Notes: generated from the sequence alone by a model not told the origin. Shown: positions 9,536 through 21,725, counted from the stretch's first letter. The stretch: DNA of 64,000 bases from Ursus arctos (GCF_023065955.2 NW_026622930.1:18887449-18951448); one strand, 5' to 3'. Numbers and translations are program-made.

Positions 9536-11987
9536 TTGACTACTAAATGGTTTTCACATTTAGGCTGGGGCTTGTTAAGTCTTTTGCATGGAATAAGAAC
9601 TCTGCATCGTATCTGTCAAGTTATCTATGACCTATGTGTGATTTTCCTTGGAAGTAGGAGTGAAGAGAATCCTCTTGAGGACCTTCTATTAGAAGCATCC
9701 AGCCAGGACGCCTGACTTATCACTAGCTGGTGTTCTCTACTTTCAGAAATTTCCTTCTATGCCAACTGGTCGTTCTGTCACCTAATGGCCAACTCTTCTC
9801 ATACAGTTGAATCTTTTTAAATTCAGTAAGATTTTATCCTGCTATAGACACTTAACTGAATTCTGAACTTTCTCAATCAGATTACTCATGTTACAGAAGA
9901 CAGCACATTGTACTTACAGGGTTTTTTCACTGATCCTTTTCTATGAACCCTTTATTATATGTTTCAAGATAGCCTTAGAAAGAGAAAATAAATTAGATAT
10001 ATCTGGAAAATAGCAAGTCTTCATAAGATGATAAAAATATGAAGAACAAAAATCTAAAAATTAAAGTTATAACAAAATTTAAGAATGTGACATGTTTTAT
10101 ACTTGTTCTAAATTTAGCATGTAAGCAAAACGTTGTAAAATTAAAGATGAGAAACTGAAGTTCACAAACATCAATTTTAGGGAAGAGAACCCTCTCCAAT
10201 TTCAGGGAAAAATATAAATACTTTTTCTGAATAGAGGATGTGTGTGTGTATGTGTGTATAGAGAAAGAGACAGAGAGAGACATAATGACTGAATTGCCAT
10301 TTTACAAAACAAATAGGCATAATGTATTTTTGGGAAATAAACATTTAGAGAAAACTAGGGGAAGTTTTTCTGAGTATGGTATTCAATTACTTTCATATTT
10401 TAAAAAATTACTTCTATTAGTAGTCACAGTGCTTTTCCTTGAAAAAAAAAATCAAAGATGTTAAGTTCTCAAGTGGGGAGTGGAGAATAAGCACAAGTAT
10501 CACCTTTTCCATCAGAAATTGAAGGAAATGCCGAAGACAGATAAGAGCAAAAAAATTTTCAAGTTTAAAATCAGTTCTACTTATCAAAAGTATACTTTTT
10601 TAAAAAATTATACATCAATTCTAATAAATGTAAATCTTTCTATTTAATTGTAAATCATTTGAAAACTCATCAGGCTTTGATCAATCAATAGGTATGAACA
10701 AACAAGGCAGAGTTTCCCAGATTACAAAGAGATGTGCTACAGGGTAAATTAGAGCACGTGTATGTGCTATGATTTTGCCTATTAGTCAACAGCACAAAAA
10801 TAGCATAGATGTGAAAACTCAATACCTCTAAATTGTTGACTCTTTCAATAAATAAACTAATTGCACATATTATTGATTTTTTTTACTATGTTATCTTTTA
10901 TCTTTTCTTTTTACTATTTTAATATAAAGTTTTAGACTTTAAGTGAAAACTAATGAGATACTTTGGTATGTATTTCTCTGTATTACCTACCAGTAAGGCT
11001 ATCTGTAATTCATTTTAAGTTCATAATTTGAAAAATCTTTTTTTGGTGTTGACATTTTACTTCGCTTACAATTCAGTGACCTACTAACCCAAATCCTGCC
11101 TTCTAGAAAACTTCATTCTAAGGAAATATGATCTATTAACCAGAAATAGATAGCCACTCACAAATAAGCAAGTGGCATCTAAAAGAACCGGCTCTGTGCT
11201 ATTTTTTTCTTATTTCCTCATTATTTTTATTTAAGAAATGGAGAAGAAATAACAGCATATTTTGTTTATTTGGCTAAATTTTCTGAAGCTGTTCACAAAA
11301 GAATTCATGAAAACTAATTCAAATAGATCTATACAAATATATTCTAAAGATAAAACTCTCCTGAGGACTTTACAAACGAAATAATAAATTGACTATAGCA
11401 ATAAGAATGTAGAGATAAAATAAATAAATAAGAAATTTATCAAGTGGAAGTATATGTAGTATGCAAAATTTTGTCCAAATATTCATTGCAAAGAGTGTCT
11501 CTCTGAATAATTGTCTGTCTTTTTGGAGTGGAAGTTCAACTTAATTCAAAAAATATTTGAGTACCTATTATTTACCAAGCAGAGGTTCAATATGAGAGGA
11601 GATACAAAGAGTATAAGACTTTATTCCTGTCATTCTGAATTTAAAAATAAATATTTGGTATTTAAAATATATTTATTAAAAATACATATTTATTCATGTA
11701 TATATGAATACAACATTTACCAACATGCAATAATTAGGTAAACACATAATTAAGTCATTATTAAAGTTTTTTATTGAAAATAACTAGAAGTTCATGCAGA
11801 TAACAGCAAAATGGTATGTTATCAGGATGGAATGAATCAGATTGGTTGGCTGGTTAAGAAGTTTCATGGAAAGGTTGGAGGTAGAGTTTCAACAACAGTA
11901 TAAAGAACTCAATATATAAATATTTTGAAGTGTTAGAATTAGAAATATTATACTAGAAGTATACCAGAATATAGTAGGATTTTTGCC
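9536..11987. other. Long unassigned AT-rich interval
   Basis: About 2.4 kb with no gene, tRNA or recent transposon that I can identify. A short TG/GA-rich patch lies at 10220-10282. The segment 11525-11640 (ATATTTGAGTACCTATTATT...) resembles a common decayed mammalian repeat but is too diverged to name. Confidence 0.4.
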
Positions 11988-11989
11988 AA

Positions 11990-12029
<40 letters not shown>

Positions 12030-12096
12030 AAAGAAAGAAAGAAAGAAAGAAAGAAAGAAAAGAAAGAAAGAAAGAAGGAAAAGAAAGAAAAGAAAA
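11988..12096 (+). repeat. (AAAG)n microsatellite with interruptions
   Basis: About 109 bp of AAAG units, broken by AAAAG and GGAA variants. Long Phe/Leu/Ser-only open frames on the minus strand through this tract are products of the repeat. No SINE body adjoins it, unlike the similar tract at 32246-32367. Confidence 0.95.
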
Positions 12097-12750
12097 AGTG
12101 TCCAATTCTTTATGATCACTTAACAAGTTCCTTGGATTGGAAATTGTTGCAGACCAGGAAGTTAGGCTTAATGAACATAAATTTCTAAAGCAGTTTGAGA
12201 AATGCCAGGGTGGGAGGGAAAACCAAAGCAGGTCTACCTCAATATCACGGTAGTGAAGAGGATCTTCATTCATTGAAACTGTCAAGGACAGACCCTTTCA
12301 TATCCATGTTTAAGAAACATCTCACACTTATTTATTCAAAACATACCTCTTAATCCCAGTCCTGGCCAGAATCTATTCTTTCAGAAGATTTTCTGATTCT
12401 AGTACTTGAGCCAAATACCAATCCAGTTGACCAAGGCTAAGACCAATCATCATTAATTCTTCCTTTTTTCCTCACCTCGAATCCATCACAAGCCCTATTG
12501 TTTATGACTTCAAAATATTTTTGAAATGTCACCTCTTTTCTAGTAATTCCCTTCAGCAATCGTAGTGTAACTGTTATCTTGTGAATTTCCTACTGCAATA
12601 CCAATTAAATGCTCTAAAAACGTTTAAAAATTCTAAAATGTAATCTCACAGAAGCCAGGGTTAGGTCTTTAAATTCTAAATCATTTCAGTCTACTCTCAC
12701 TTTAATTAAACTTTCAAATAGCTTCTTTGAAAGGAAAGTCCAGAAAGAAG
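12097..12750. other. Unassigned sequence
   Basis: No recognised repeat or gene. Confidence 0.4.
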
Positions 12751-12751
12751 T

Positions 12752-13372
12752 TGCTATGGCCAATGTCAGAGAGGTTAGTTACTGCTTGTTCTCCTCTAGG
12801 ATTTTGGTTGATTCCTGTCTCACATTAAGGTCTTTCAACCATTTTGAGTTTATCTTGTATGTGTAAGAGAATGGTCTAGTTTCATTCTTATGCATGTGGT
12901 TGTCCAGTTTTCCCAGCACCATTTTTTGAAGAGACAGTCTTTTTTCCATTGGATGTTCTTTCCTGCTCTGTTGAAGATTAGTTGATCATAGAATTGAGGG
13001 TCCATTTCTGGGGTCTTTATTTTGTTTCATTAATCTATGTGTCTGTTTTTGTGCCAATACCATACTGTCTTGATGACTATGGCTTTGTAATATAGCTTGA
13101 AGTCAGGCATTGTGATGTCCCCAGCTTTGGATTTCTTTTTCAACATTCCCCTGGCAATTCAAGGTCTTTTCTGGTTCCATACAAATTTTAGGATTGTTAG
13201 TTCCAGCTCTGTGAAAAATGTCAATGGTATTTTGATAGGGATTGCATTGAAAGTGTAAATTGCTCTGGGCAGCATAGACATTTTAATGATGTTTATTCTT
13301 CTGATCCATGAGCATAGAATGTTTTCCATCTCTTTCCTTACATGGCCAATAGGATCCATCTCAACTCTTCAT
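12752..13372 (-). mobile_element. L1 ORF2 fragment, antisense
   Basis: On the minus strand this encodes part of the L1 ORF2 protein downstream of the reverse-transcriptase core. The frame at 13159-13359 includes [19 protein letters not shown] and [17 protein letters not shown], a classic L1 signature. Upstream on that strand the frame is broken, although the nucleotide match continues (CCAGTTTTCCCAGCACCATT near 12904; GCCAATACCATACTGTCTTG near 13053). Truncated at both ends; non-functional. Confidence 0.9.
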
Positions 13373-13375
13373 AAT

Positions 13376-14700
13376 AATTTTTCTGACTTCATCTTCTATT
13401 ACATACCTTCTGCTTCACTATTACTCCCCAGACACACAAATACAAGATTCTTTTTTATTATTATTATTTCAATGCACCAAGTCCTTTCCCATTTATAGAC
13501 TTCACACATCTTTATTCACACATGTGCGGTTCTCTTATTCCAGCTCCTCAAAATGCTAGTTCAATTATACAAGACTGTTACATTATGCTAGGTGAGCTCA
13601 TTTTGGAAATTATATGAATGGAAAGAAAATTGTGTTTGATTGGGCAGCCAAAATCTGTGCTGTAGGCATTTATAAAATTGTTCCCATAATTAAACATTGG
13701 GTAGTCAATTATGCAAATAGAAATATGCCCCTGTGGTTAAGGAGTTTTCAATTAGAGGGATATTAAAGTCAGTTAAGTGATGGTCTATATCATAAACTTC
13801 TCATGAGCATAGAGAACCAACATTCATATATAGATCCCAATGTTAAGTACACATATATATTAGATACCACTGGAGTGGTGTTAAACTCCAGTCTGGTTTA
13901 TATGTTTCTACAAAGTGCCAGAGTGTTTGGTAGTACTTACTTGTTTGACATGCTAACCATGGTAAAATTATCTGATCAAATTTTCTGAGAAAGTAATCAA
14001 TGTCTTCCCACATCAATCTCTGTGCTGAAGGGTATTTTTTCATTATCATGGCTCATGAAATTAACTTTACCTTAAGATGACACTAAATGGTTTGCGATAT
14101 ATATAGATATATCTTTTCTAAATGTGCCTGATAACTTTTGTTTATTTGACTTTTACCATAAGACAACTGCTACATGCCCTTGTAATTTAAATCTTGACAA
14201 CAAGTATAGAATTACTTTAAATATCATTCACTGCATAGAATGGATAAATAAAACAGTAATTTACATGATTATCTAAAACATAGCATAGTTGATTTGCAAA
14301 ATAACTCTGTTGATGAACCTCTTAGTTCAGGTTAGATAATATTAAACAACACAATTTTCCTCACTGAACTCATTACAATAGATTGAATTTATAAACTACC
14401 CAGTGATGCCTATTGAGAAATCAGAAAATCTGACTGATCATGTGCAAGCAGAAGAGTGTGTTTGCTTCCTAACTGGTGAAACATAATGAGATTGCATGAG
14501 CTTAGAAGGGAACTAGAAATAAATAGTGGTTCTTTAAATGGAAGGCAGTGTTTTCCCATTCATGAAAACCAAAAGAGGGAAACAATGTTATGTTTAACTC
14601 TTTGAAAATAGATTCCAAAAAGTTAAAGTATTTACTATCATTCTTACTTTATTTTCTATGTAACTCTATGCATCTTATATCATATTTTAAAAATCAAAAT
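13376..14700. other. Unassigned AT-rich interval
   Basis: No gene or datable repeat recognised. Overlapping short frames near 13800-14050 on both strands show no family resemblance. Confidence 0.4.
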
Positions 14701-14704
14701 TTTT

Positions 14705-14925
14705 AGACAGGCTAAGGGCATAGACTTTGTAGGAACACTACAGGGCTTAAAACCATGGCACTGCTATATGACTTCACGAATCCTCTGGACCTGAGATTTC
14801 TTGACTGTGTTATGTAGAAAACAATAATACAAATATTGAGTTGGCATTAAGTAATATATGCAAGAGTTTAGAGCAATATCAGATCCAAAAAACATTCAAC
14901 AATATTAACTGTTATTTTTTACTAC
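14705..14925 (+). mobile_element. MIR, sense
   Basis: It follows the MIR order: GGCTAAGGGCATAGACTTTG, then TGCTATATGACTTCACG, then the ATGTAGAAAACAATAATA region and a final TAATATATGCAAGAGTTTAG. Diverged. Confidence 0.65.
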
Positions 14926-14974
14926 CCTATTCCTAGCTAATATAATCTCATGCTGCCATTAAGATTTTGGTAGA

Positions 14975-15075
14975 ATTTTTTACTTCATTTTATAGATGAA
15001 TTAACTAAACCATAAACAGTTTAACTAACTTGCCCATAGTCATTTGACTAGTAATTTTTACATTCAGTGATTTAA
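14975..15075 (-). mobile_element. MIR fragment, antisense
   Basis: TTCATTTTATAGATGAATTAACTAAACC and AACTTGCCCATAGTCATTTGACTAGT match the reversed MIR core. Confidence 0.6.
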
Positions 15076-15194
15076 ACATAAAAATTTCAATTGTAGAATG
15101 TCATCTTCCAATTTAGTGGGATAGTGAATAGTCTACTCTGTAGTGTAGCAGTTCAAACAAATAATAGAACAAAATTTTAAAAAGGTTAAAAAGA

Positions 15195-15229
15195 GTGACA
15201 CTTAAGTGACTTAAGGTGACACTTAAGTT
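15195..15229 (+). repeat. Short GTGACACTTAAG repeat with CTTAAG palindromes
   Basis: GTGACACTTAAGTGACTTAAG at 15196 is followed directly by a second GTGACACTTAAG. Three CTTAAG hexamers fall in about 35 bp. It is probably a small slippage duplication. Confidence 0.7.
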
Positions 15230-15534
15230 TGAACTCAAAAGATAGTTAAGAATTTTCCAGGAAGACCAGGTAACAACAGTTTCCTAGAAGAAAGAACTTA
15301 TGGCCCTTAGAAGATACCTATCATTCATTGAGGTAACACTAAATAATTTACAAGGACAGTGACATAGAAAAGTCAGTGAAGTCTATGCACTGAGGATGTT
15401 GGTCTAGATAGAGGCCAAGTTACAGAGAGTCTTATAAGCAATATATATTTAAATGTGAGGACTTCCCACACACACTGTAATTCATAATTATAAATTTTGG
15501 TTTGTAGATTTATTTCAAATTTCTTAGAACTCGT

Positions 15535-15635
15535 GGCTCAACTAGAATGGAAGTTCTTTGAAGGTTAGACCATACTCTTTTCTATATCTTTCATAGCACT
15601 TAGCTCTGTGTCAAACAGTGTGATAATATAATTTT
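15535..15635 (+). mobile_element. L2 3'-end fragment, sense
   Basis: CTAGAATGGAAGTTCTTTGAAGG and TTTCATAGCACTTAGCTCTGTGTC follow the L2 3' end (tagaatgtaagctccatgaggg...cagtgcctggcac). Short and diverged. Confidence 0.5.
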
Positions 15636-15666
15636 TTTTCACTTACTGATTTTTGATCCTTGACTC

Positions 15667-16046
15667 TGTCAAAAAACAAGCCAACAGGCTCAAAATGTAG
15701 TCACTTACCCTAAGCCCTATGTCACCAAATTGAGACTTAGTTATAGTTTCAAATGTCCCAGAAATGGAATCTTAAATCGATCAAGAATCAGCTGATCAAC
15801 ACTAGCTAGGTAATCTGCCTGGTAGACACCCACCATCCCCTAAATGAGAGTAACCTTGCAATAACCAACCTGTTTTTTGTCTAGTATAACTTCCTTGTTT
15901 CTGCTCTCTTCTGTCTATAAAAGCCTTTCATTTCATATAGCTCTTTGGAGCTCCTTTCTATCTCCTAGATTGGGCGCTACCCAATTTGAATCAATTCTTG
16001 TTCAAACTCTTAAAATTTTTAATATCCCTCAGTTTATCTTTAAACA
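15667..16046 (+). mobile_element. ERV 5' LTR
   Basis: The LTR begins TGTCAAAAAACAAGCC and ends CTTTAAACA. It has a TATA box (CTATAAAAGCC near 15914) about 130 bp before the end, and a U5-like tail GCTACCCAATTTGAATCAATT. The tail recurs, with the same order of blocks, at 18965-19083, supporting a paired LTR. The subfamily is not identified; it resembles carnivore ERV1-type LTRs. Confidence 0.75.
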
Positions 16047-16050
16047 GTTC

Positions 16051-16070
16051 TGGTGTCAGAAAAGGAGACC
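16051..16070 (+). promoter_or_regulatory. Probable ERV primer-binding site (tRNA-Leu type)
   Basis: Four bases after the LTR end comes TGGTGTCAGAAAAGGAGACC. The first nine bases agree with the complement of the CCA end of a leucine tRNA (TGGTGTCAGGAGTGGG), and the rest is diverged. Position and sequence fit a decayed retroviral primer-binding site. Confidence 0.55.
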
Positions 16071-18960
16071 AAAGGAGACCCTAATGGCCGCCAGCCAGGA
16101 GCAACAAGCAATCAGCCCCTTGAGCTCGTTGCTTTCTCCCTGCCTCTTGAGGTAGTAGTAAGTATCCTCTCAGATCCTAGCTCCATAATTTTTGCATTAT
16201 GAGCTTTCAGACTTTATTTGAGCTTTTTTTTTTTTCCAGACTGGGTTTAGACACACTGGAGTTAGACTGGGTCCTACTCTAAAACCGGACTTGGTCTAGG
16301 TCAGGCTTGCACCAACTTGGAAACCAGACTGATCCAAACATAACTGGACTGAGTCTAGTGGAAAGCATCAGGTTAATAAAATTTTGTTTTGAGCCTAAAC
16401 AAGCAAGTTAACCTCATTAGAGACAATCTTGAATTACAGAGGCCACAGTGGAGAATTAACCTAGATAAGTTTATTCATTTACAAGATGCCCTAGGAAAAA
16501 AGGGATCTCAGCCAAGCCCTCACAAAAAACCATAAAGGGAAAATTCTTTTTCCTCCTCTACAATTTCTGAAATGAGATCCAATAGCACACCCCACTCACT
16601 CCAGAGCCTACAGATGGAATCCTAGGAAAGTGACACAAGCTGGCAATGGGTGAGAATTCTTATCAAAATCAGTGCCCCTAGTTCTCTGTCTGTGGTGTCT
16701 GGTAAGGAAGAAAGGTAAAATATTACATTGTCCCTTCCTTTCCTTTCCTGTCCCTGTCGGAAATTCAGATTGGCAGAGAAAAAACATTTTAACAATTTGA
16801 TCTTTGAATTGTCTCATGAATTTGTGTTTTGGTGCCCAATGGTTATTGAGACTTCTCTCAGGGACAGCAATTGACTTCATGCTTGTCTCATTTTGTGCCC
16901 TGAAAACTTGGCTTGGCAACTGTCAGATTGGAATCCCCCAAATATGGCTGGACAGAAATGTGGGTTCCACTCCATCTGCAGCTAGGGTCCTACTGACTGT
17001 TCTTGCAGGGAACTTGTCTAAGGCATTTCTTTCTTTTGGTTATCTTTGGGAATGGCTCTGGATCTTGGGAGAGTAGTATCTTTTAGCACCCTCTTTGGGG
17101 ATGCCGCTTACATCCATGGAGTTATTCGATACTGCCAGGAATATTCTACTGTTTGTCTCAGTTGAAACCTGACAAGATGTTAAAAAAAAAAAAATTAAGT
17201 AGCTGTATGGTCAGAAGTTAGCCAAATTGGAAGCTGATATTCAAAGCCTTATAGGAAGTTTTTATAAGGCCTTCTCCTTAAGTCAAAATGAAACTATGTA
17301 CCCAAACGCAAAGAAAAATATCCTGAAGACTTTATGGAAGAATTTACTAAAACATTCCAAAGATACACAGCTTTAACTCTAGAACATAGAAACTTCTGGT
17401 TTCTATCGTAGTTGAGTATCTTCTTCCCAATATAAAGTAAATTTAAGTTAATGTAGTTAGATGGGTGGGTCAGTCTCCAATGATCTGTAACCAAAATCTT
17501 TGAGGAATTAAAAACAGCCTTACTTGTCTTATGAATTGAATTTTTACAAGAACAGAAATGCAGGTCTAGAAATAGTTCAAAGTCTACCTATCCTTTTTAC
17601 CAATCCCAAAAACTCCCCTGTCCATGTCAAAGGCTTACAGATACTATGAAAGATCTGGACTTACAGGGGGAAAAAAGTCCTTCTTGGTAGAATGTGCATT
17701 CTTCTTCTGTACCTTTTGAGATGTCAGTATTTTCCCTGGTCTTCTGTAGGAACCAATGTAATTCTTATCAGGAGACGGGAAAATAGGAAAGATTAGTTTG
17801 AAAATAGGCCCATGAAAAATCTTAAAAGTTTCTTTCACAATGATTAGTAAAAAGTTATCTGAGCAGGTAATCTTAACTCACTCCATCTGCCAGAAATTTG
17901 GCATCTAACTTGGATCTAACTATTCTTTTATAAACTAGTGAGTGTTGCATTTTCATATCTGCCTCATGGCTAATTTTTTTTAAAAACAAAAGCCATTAAA
18001 TCTCTTTATATCTGTCTATATGTTTATGTTATATCTATGTAGATATGTCATAGATGTGTGATTTTTTTTCACTTCTGAATGGTATTGCCAAAATTAATTA
18101 GTTAAGAGCTCTGTTTAATTAGCTTAAAGACAAGTCTACTACGAAAAATACAGAAAAAAAAGGTTTTTCAATTTTACATGATCTATGAGAATCTTCAGTA
18201 AATAAAGGTAACTAAAGTTTGTTGGCTTAATTAAATCAAGCATGTCTTCAGAGTTTCAGCATTAAATATAAGACTTATATTCTCCCTTGGTTTACTAAAA
18301 GTCAAATATCTCTGTTACAGAATTTGTCAGCAAGAAAAAGAAACTTACGATGATGCTTAACTATTTGATGGCTCATGAAATTGTCATAATTACTAAGAAC
18401 AAGTAAATTAAATAGATGTAGGTAACATAATTTATTTAAAATAAACTTTCCAACAATAATTGTGCTCTATGGTATGTCTACTTAAAAATAGCTTCCAAGA
18501 TCTTTTTGGTAACTTAAAACCTTCAAGTAACACTGAGATAAATTAAATGATCTGGATATTCATTGAATATCCAAATAAAATACTGAAACATTAACTACCA
18601 AACACAGGTTTTTTCACCTCAGGCTTCCTTTTATGGAAGAACTAAAGATACTTGGGTCTATTAAGAAACATGTTTTGCTTTTGGAGAATTTACTTTGAGG
18701 AATTGTATGCTTCTAAAAATTATGGGACATATTTATAAATTTGCCAATCCACAGAAGACTGGTGTAACAGAGTCCACAGTTGCTTCCTTCTTAGTTTTCA
18801 TGAGGAATTAGGATTCTAAGAGTTAAGGATTCCAAGAAATATCTGTAATTAAGACTACTTAGAAATGATAAGGGTGAAAGGGAACAACGTGCATGAAAAA
18901 CAGGTAAGGAAAGTAAAATAAATGGTTTCAGGATGAGAAAGAGGAGAAACATAAAAGTAG
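16071..18960 (+). mobile_element. ERV internal region, decayed
   Basis: About 2.9 kb between the two LTR-like blocks. No long open frame survives. A short stretch at 17316-17411 stays open for 31 codons before a stop and has a gag-capsid-like acidic/aromatic pattern (PEDFMEEF), which suggests a gag remnant. The part from about 17640 to 17840 reads with more coding character on the minus strand, so a local inversion or foreign insert is possible. No pol or env segment is recognisable by eye. Treated as a dead provirus; nothing here is likely to be functional. Confidence 0.5.
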
Positions 18961-18964
18961 TTCA

Positions 18965-19083
18965 TTTGATATAGCTCCTTCAAGCTCCTTTCTCTCTGCA
19001 AGATTGGGTGCTCCCCAATTCAAAGTCATTCTTGCTCAAATAAACTTAAAATGTTTAATCTGCTTCAGTGTATCTTTTAACAA
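18965..19083 (+). mobile_element. ERV 3' LTR fragment (R-U5 part)
   Basis: TATAGCTCCTTCAAGCTCC, GATTGGGTGCTCCCCAATTC, TTGCTCAAATAAACTTAAAA and GTGTATCTTTTAACA match the end of the LTR at 15667-16046 block by block, at about 75-80% by eye. It retains an AATAAA signal that the 5' copy has lost by deletion. The U3 part is absent or unrecognisable. Confidence 0.7.
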
Positions 19084-19099
19084 CTCTCTCCCTTTGGTT

Positions 19100-19325
19100 C
19101 TGTTTCTCTTTCAAGCACTGTTTGAAGACTTTTATGTGTCTTACCTGTGTTAGTTTTTAGTACTTTCCTCCGGAACAGGGATTATGATATTAACTCTACA
19201 CATGGGGAAACCAGAGTTAACAGAAGTTTGTGTAACTTGCAAGATCTCATATGACTGGGAAGTCAATGAACAGGTATTTGAATGCAGACATTTGCCTTTC
19301 TAGTTACATACTGCCTTGTGATTAA
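19100..19325 (-). mobile_element. MIR, antisense
   Basis: CACATGGGGAAACCAGAGTTAACAGAAG, TGTAACTTGCAAGATCTCAT and GTATTTGAATGCAGACATTTG follow the reversed MIR consensus. Confidence 0.7.
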
Positions 19326-19565
19326 AGGGTAAAAGGCAAAGAGCTAGTTGGTAAATATGTAATAACTTTCTGGTTATTTTTCTCTAGCTTAAAAAAGCAT
19401 AGTACAATAAAGTCAATGATTCTTTTCTAATTAGTAAATTCAAAAATTAGGATACTTTAGATTAACTAACTCAGAAATCCTAACTGAAAAAAAGTTAAGT
19501 TAGATAGCAGTTGATGAAAAAAATGCATTTATTTGGGCATATTTGTGTGTTCTACATTTATAAGA

Positions 19566-19782
19566 AGCAGTATAGTACAATAGCTAGGAACATATTTTGA
19601 GCTAGACTACCTTGGTTCAAATTAAGTTAGTTTTATTAGCTCTGTTACCAGGGAAAGCTAACATTTCCTGCCTAAGTGTCTTCATGTATAAATGGGGTTT
19701 ATTATAGTACCCACCTAATGGACCTGTTCTAAGGATTAATGGAGCATTCAGAACAGAGTTTGGTTTATAAACAGGACTAGAT
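19566..19782 (+). mobile_element. MIR, near full length, sense
   Basis: AGCAGTATAGTACAATAGCTAGG near 19566, TACCTTGGTTCAAATT near 19609, GTCTTCATGTATAAATGGGG near 19678 and GTTCTAAGGATTAATGGAGC near 19726 give the whole MIR in order, starting from its tRNA-derived head. Confidence 0.8.
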
Positions 19783-19820
19783 GATGACGATGATGATGGT
19801 GGTGGTGGTGGTGGCGATGG
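19780..19820 (+). repeat. (GAT)n/(GGT)n trinucleotide repeat
   Basis: GATGATGACGATGATGATGG passes into (GGT)6 and then GGCGATGG, directly after the MIR. Confidence 0.9.
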
Positions 19821-20251
19821 AGCTCACATGTATCCTGAATCATCTAACTTGTCATGTGTATATTTTAGCCAATATTGTTCCAATTTTCATCCTAGGAAAA
19901 TGGATATTATGAGTTTCTAGGAAACCATACCGAGGATTATTAATCATGAAGTGATGTGGCACACATTGTTGTAAGCATAGGGAAAGATACTGCTTAGAGG
20001 AGAGGGTGGAATGGGAGAAAAAAGATAAAATAGACAACCAGAGTTCCAGATTACTCATGACTTGACAGGTATTGGCCAATACAACAAATCAGGAGCAGAA
20101 TTAAAGGCACCACAACTACAGAACCGTTGACCCTCTTCCAGGTGAACACAAATATTTTTGCTTCATGAGGGACCAGTGTTCTCCCAGCATCTCTGAGCTT
20201 GAGATCATGCCATAGAAAAACACATTTTCTCATACTCTGGTTTTGCAGTTC
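19821..20251. other. Unassigned sequence
   Basis: No recognised gene or repeat. Confidence 0.4.
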
Positions 20252-20267
20252 AAAAACAATCCTTTGG

Positions 20268-20468
20268 GGGCGCCTGGGTGGCACAGCGGTTAAGCGTCTG
20301 CCTTCGGCTCAGGGCGTGATCCCGGCGGTCCAGGATCGAGCCCCACGTCAGGCTCTTCCGCTATGAGCCTGCTTCTTCCTCTCCCACTCCCCCTTCTTGT
20401 GTTCCCTCTCTCGCTGGCTGTCCCTATCTCTGTTGATAAATAAATAAAATCTTTAAAAAAAAAAAAAA
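20268..20468 (+). mobile_element. SINEC, young subfamily
   Basis: Full-length, nearly consensus copy (CACAGCGGTTAAGCG head; CGCTATGAGCCTGCTTCTTC body) with a pure A tail. The target-site duplication AAAAACAATCCTTTGG lies at 20252-20267 and 20469-20484. Low divergence indicates recent insertion in the ursid or pinniped lineage. Confidence 0.95.
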
Positions 20469-20484
20469 AAAAACAATCCTTTGG

Positions 20485-21415
20485 TCCTGTTTCTCTTCAA
20501 CCTACTTCCATCCCCATCCTGATTGGGATCCCATTGGCTGGACCGCTCCACATTTTGGGTTTCTTCCTTGCCTTTACATAGCAGCATGTAAAAAACTGTT
20601 TCTCGTGATGGCCCCTTTTTTATTGACCTTTTGTGATTGTGAATAAGAGGCACCCTGGCACAGTGCCAGTCTTGACCCACTCCAGATCCCACGTCACCAC
20701 AGTTGAGATCTGCTTTTCTTTTAGATATCATCAATATGGGATGGGAAGAAGATTGAAGACTTATTGAGGGAAAAACATCAAAATGGCAAAGTTTGGATTA
20801 CTTCATATAATGTAGCATACTATCAGAAAAGTACATAAATCCAAAGAACATAGATAAGTGAATTATTAGAAAATAAAATGAATATACATTTAAAAACAAG
20901 CAAGGTCAAGAAATGAACAACACTGAGACTCCATCATGCTATCCATATGCTTGCTCCTCCTGATAAACATACCTTCTCTGTTTATTTCCTTGATTCCATT
21001 ATTTTTAATTTAAATCATTGTTCTTTTCCAATGAACAATGATAAAAATAGTGATATAATTATTCTTTCTTTACTCTCTCTCTATATATATGACTTAATAT
21101 ACATTGTTAACTTATATAAAAACATTATATATATACGGCTGCAAAATGTTCCTCTAAATGCAGCAAAGTTTTCATAACAAGTGTATAAATGACATTTTTT
21201 AAGTTTTGCTGAATACAAAACATTCCATAATTTTCATTTTGTGTGTGTTTAAGCCCTTGGCTATACAGAAATATTCCACTTGATTTCCAAATATTTGGTA
21301 TCTTCTAGTTATCTTTTATTTTAATGTCTATCTTAACTTCAGACTGGTAAAGTAATATATTTTTGCTTCATTTCCAGCATATTTCTATTTTGGTAAATAC
21401 TTCATGGGCCCTATG
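20485..21415. other. Unassigned sequence, AT-rich to the right
   Basis: No gene found. Short AT-rich runs lie at 21080-21135. Confidence 0.4.
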
Positions 21416-21725
21416 TAGTGGAAGTGCTGACAACACTGACTCCATCTTTGGTCCTCCATCTTGCTCATGCCCACACAATGACCTCCCTTAGGGCCATGTG
21501 GTCCAGGACCCATGGAGGTTAATGGAGGCCTTGACTGGAATGCAGGAAAGCTTGTTCTGATCTTCCCTAAAGTGACACACAGAAGGCTCCACTTTAGATA
21601 ACTAGTAAAGGAGACCCATGCACAGAAGGGTCCACTTTAGGTAACTAGTAGAGATGGCCAGCACACAGAAGTTACTACCTCAAGCAAAGAAAGTTGCATG
21701 CAATGCACTTTAACCCTAAATACTT
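21416..21725. repeat. GC-richer LTR-like block with a 43-bp tandem repeat
   Basis: An isolated GC-richer block (CTGACTCCATCTTTGG, CCATCTTGCTCATGCC) in AT-rich DNA. It contains a 43-bp period repeat starting CACAGAAGG at 21578 and 21621, with a partial third copy CACAGAAG at 21664. Internal tandem units are common in ERV LTR U3 regions, so a solo LTR is plausible, but I cannot name the family. Confidence 0.5.

Noticed and set aside
11889..12285. Minus-strand frames of 76 and 110 codons
   Set aside because: They are Phe/Leu/Ser strings produced by the (AAAG)n tract. The same applies to 32138-32383.
20268..20340. tRNA-like sequence with A/B box features
   Set aside because: It is the tRNA-derived head of a SINEC, as are the other copies; no standalone tRNA gene was found.
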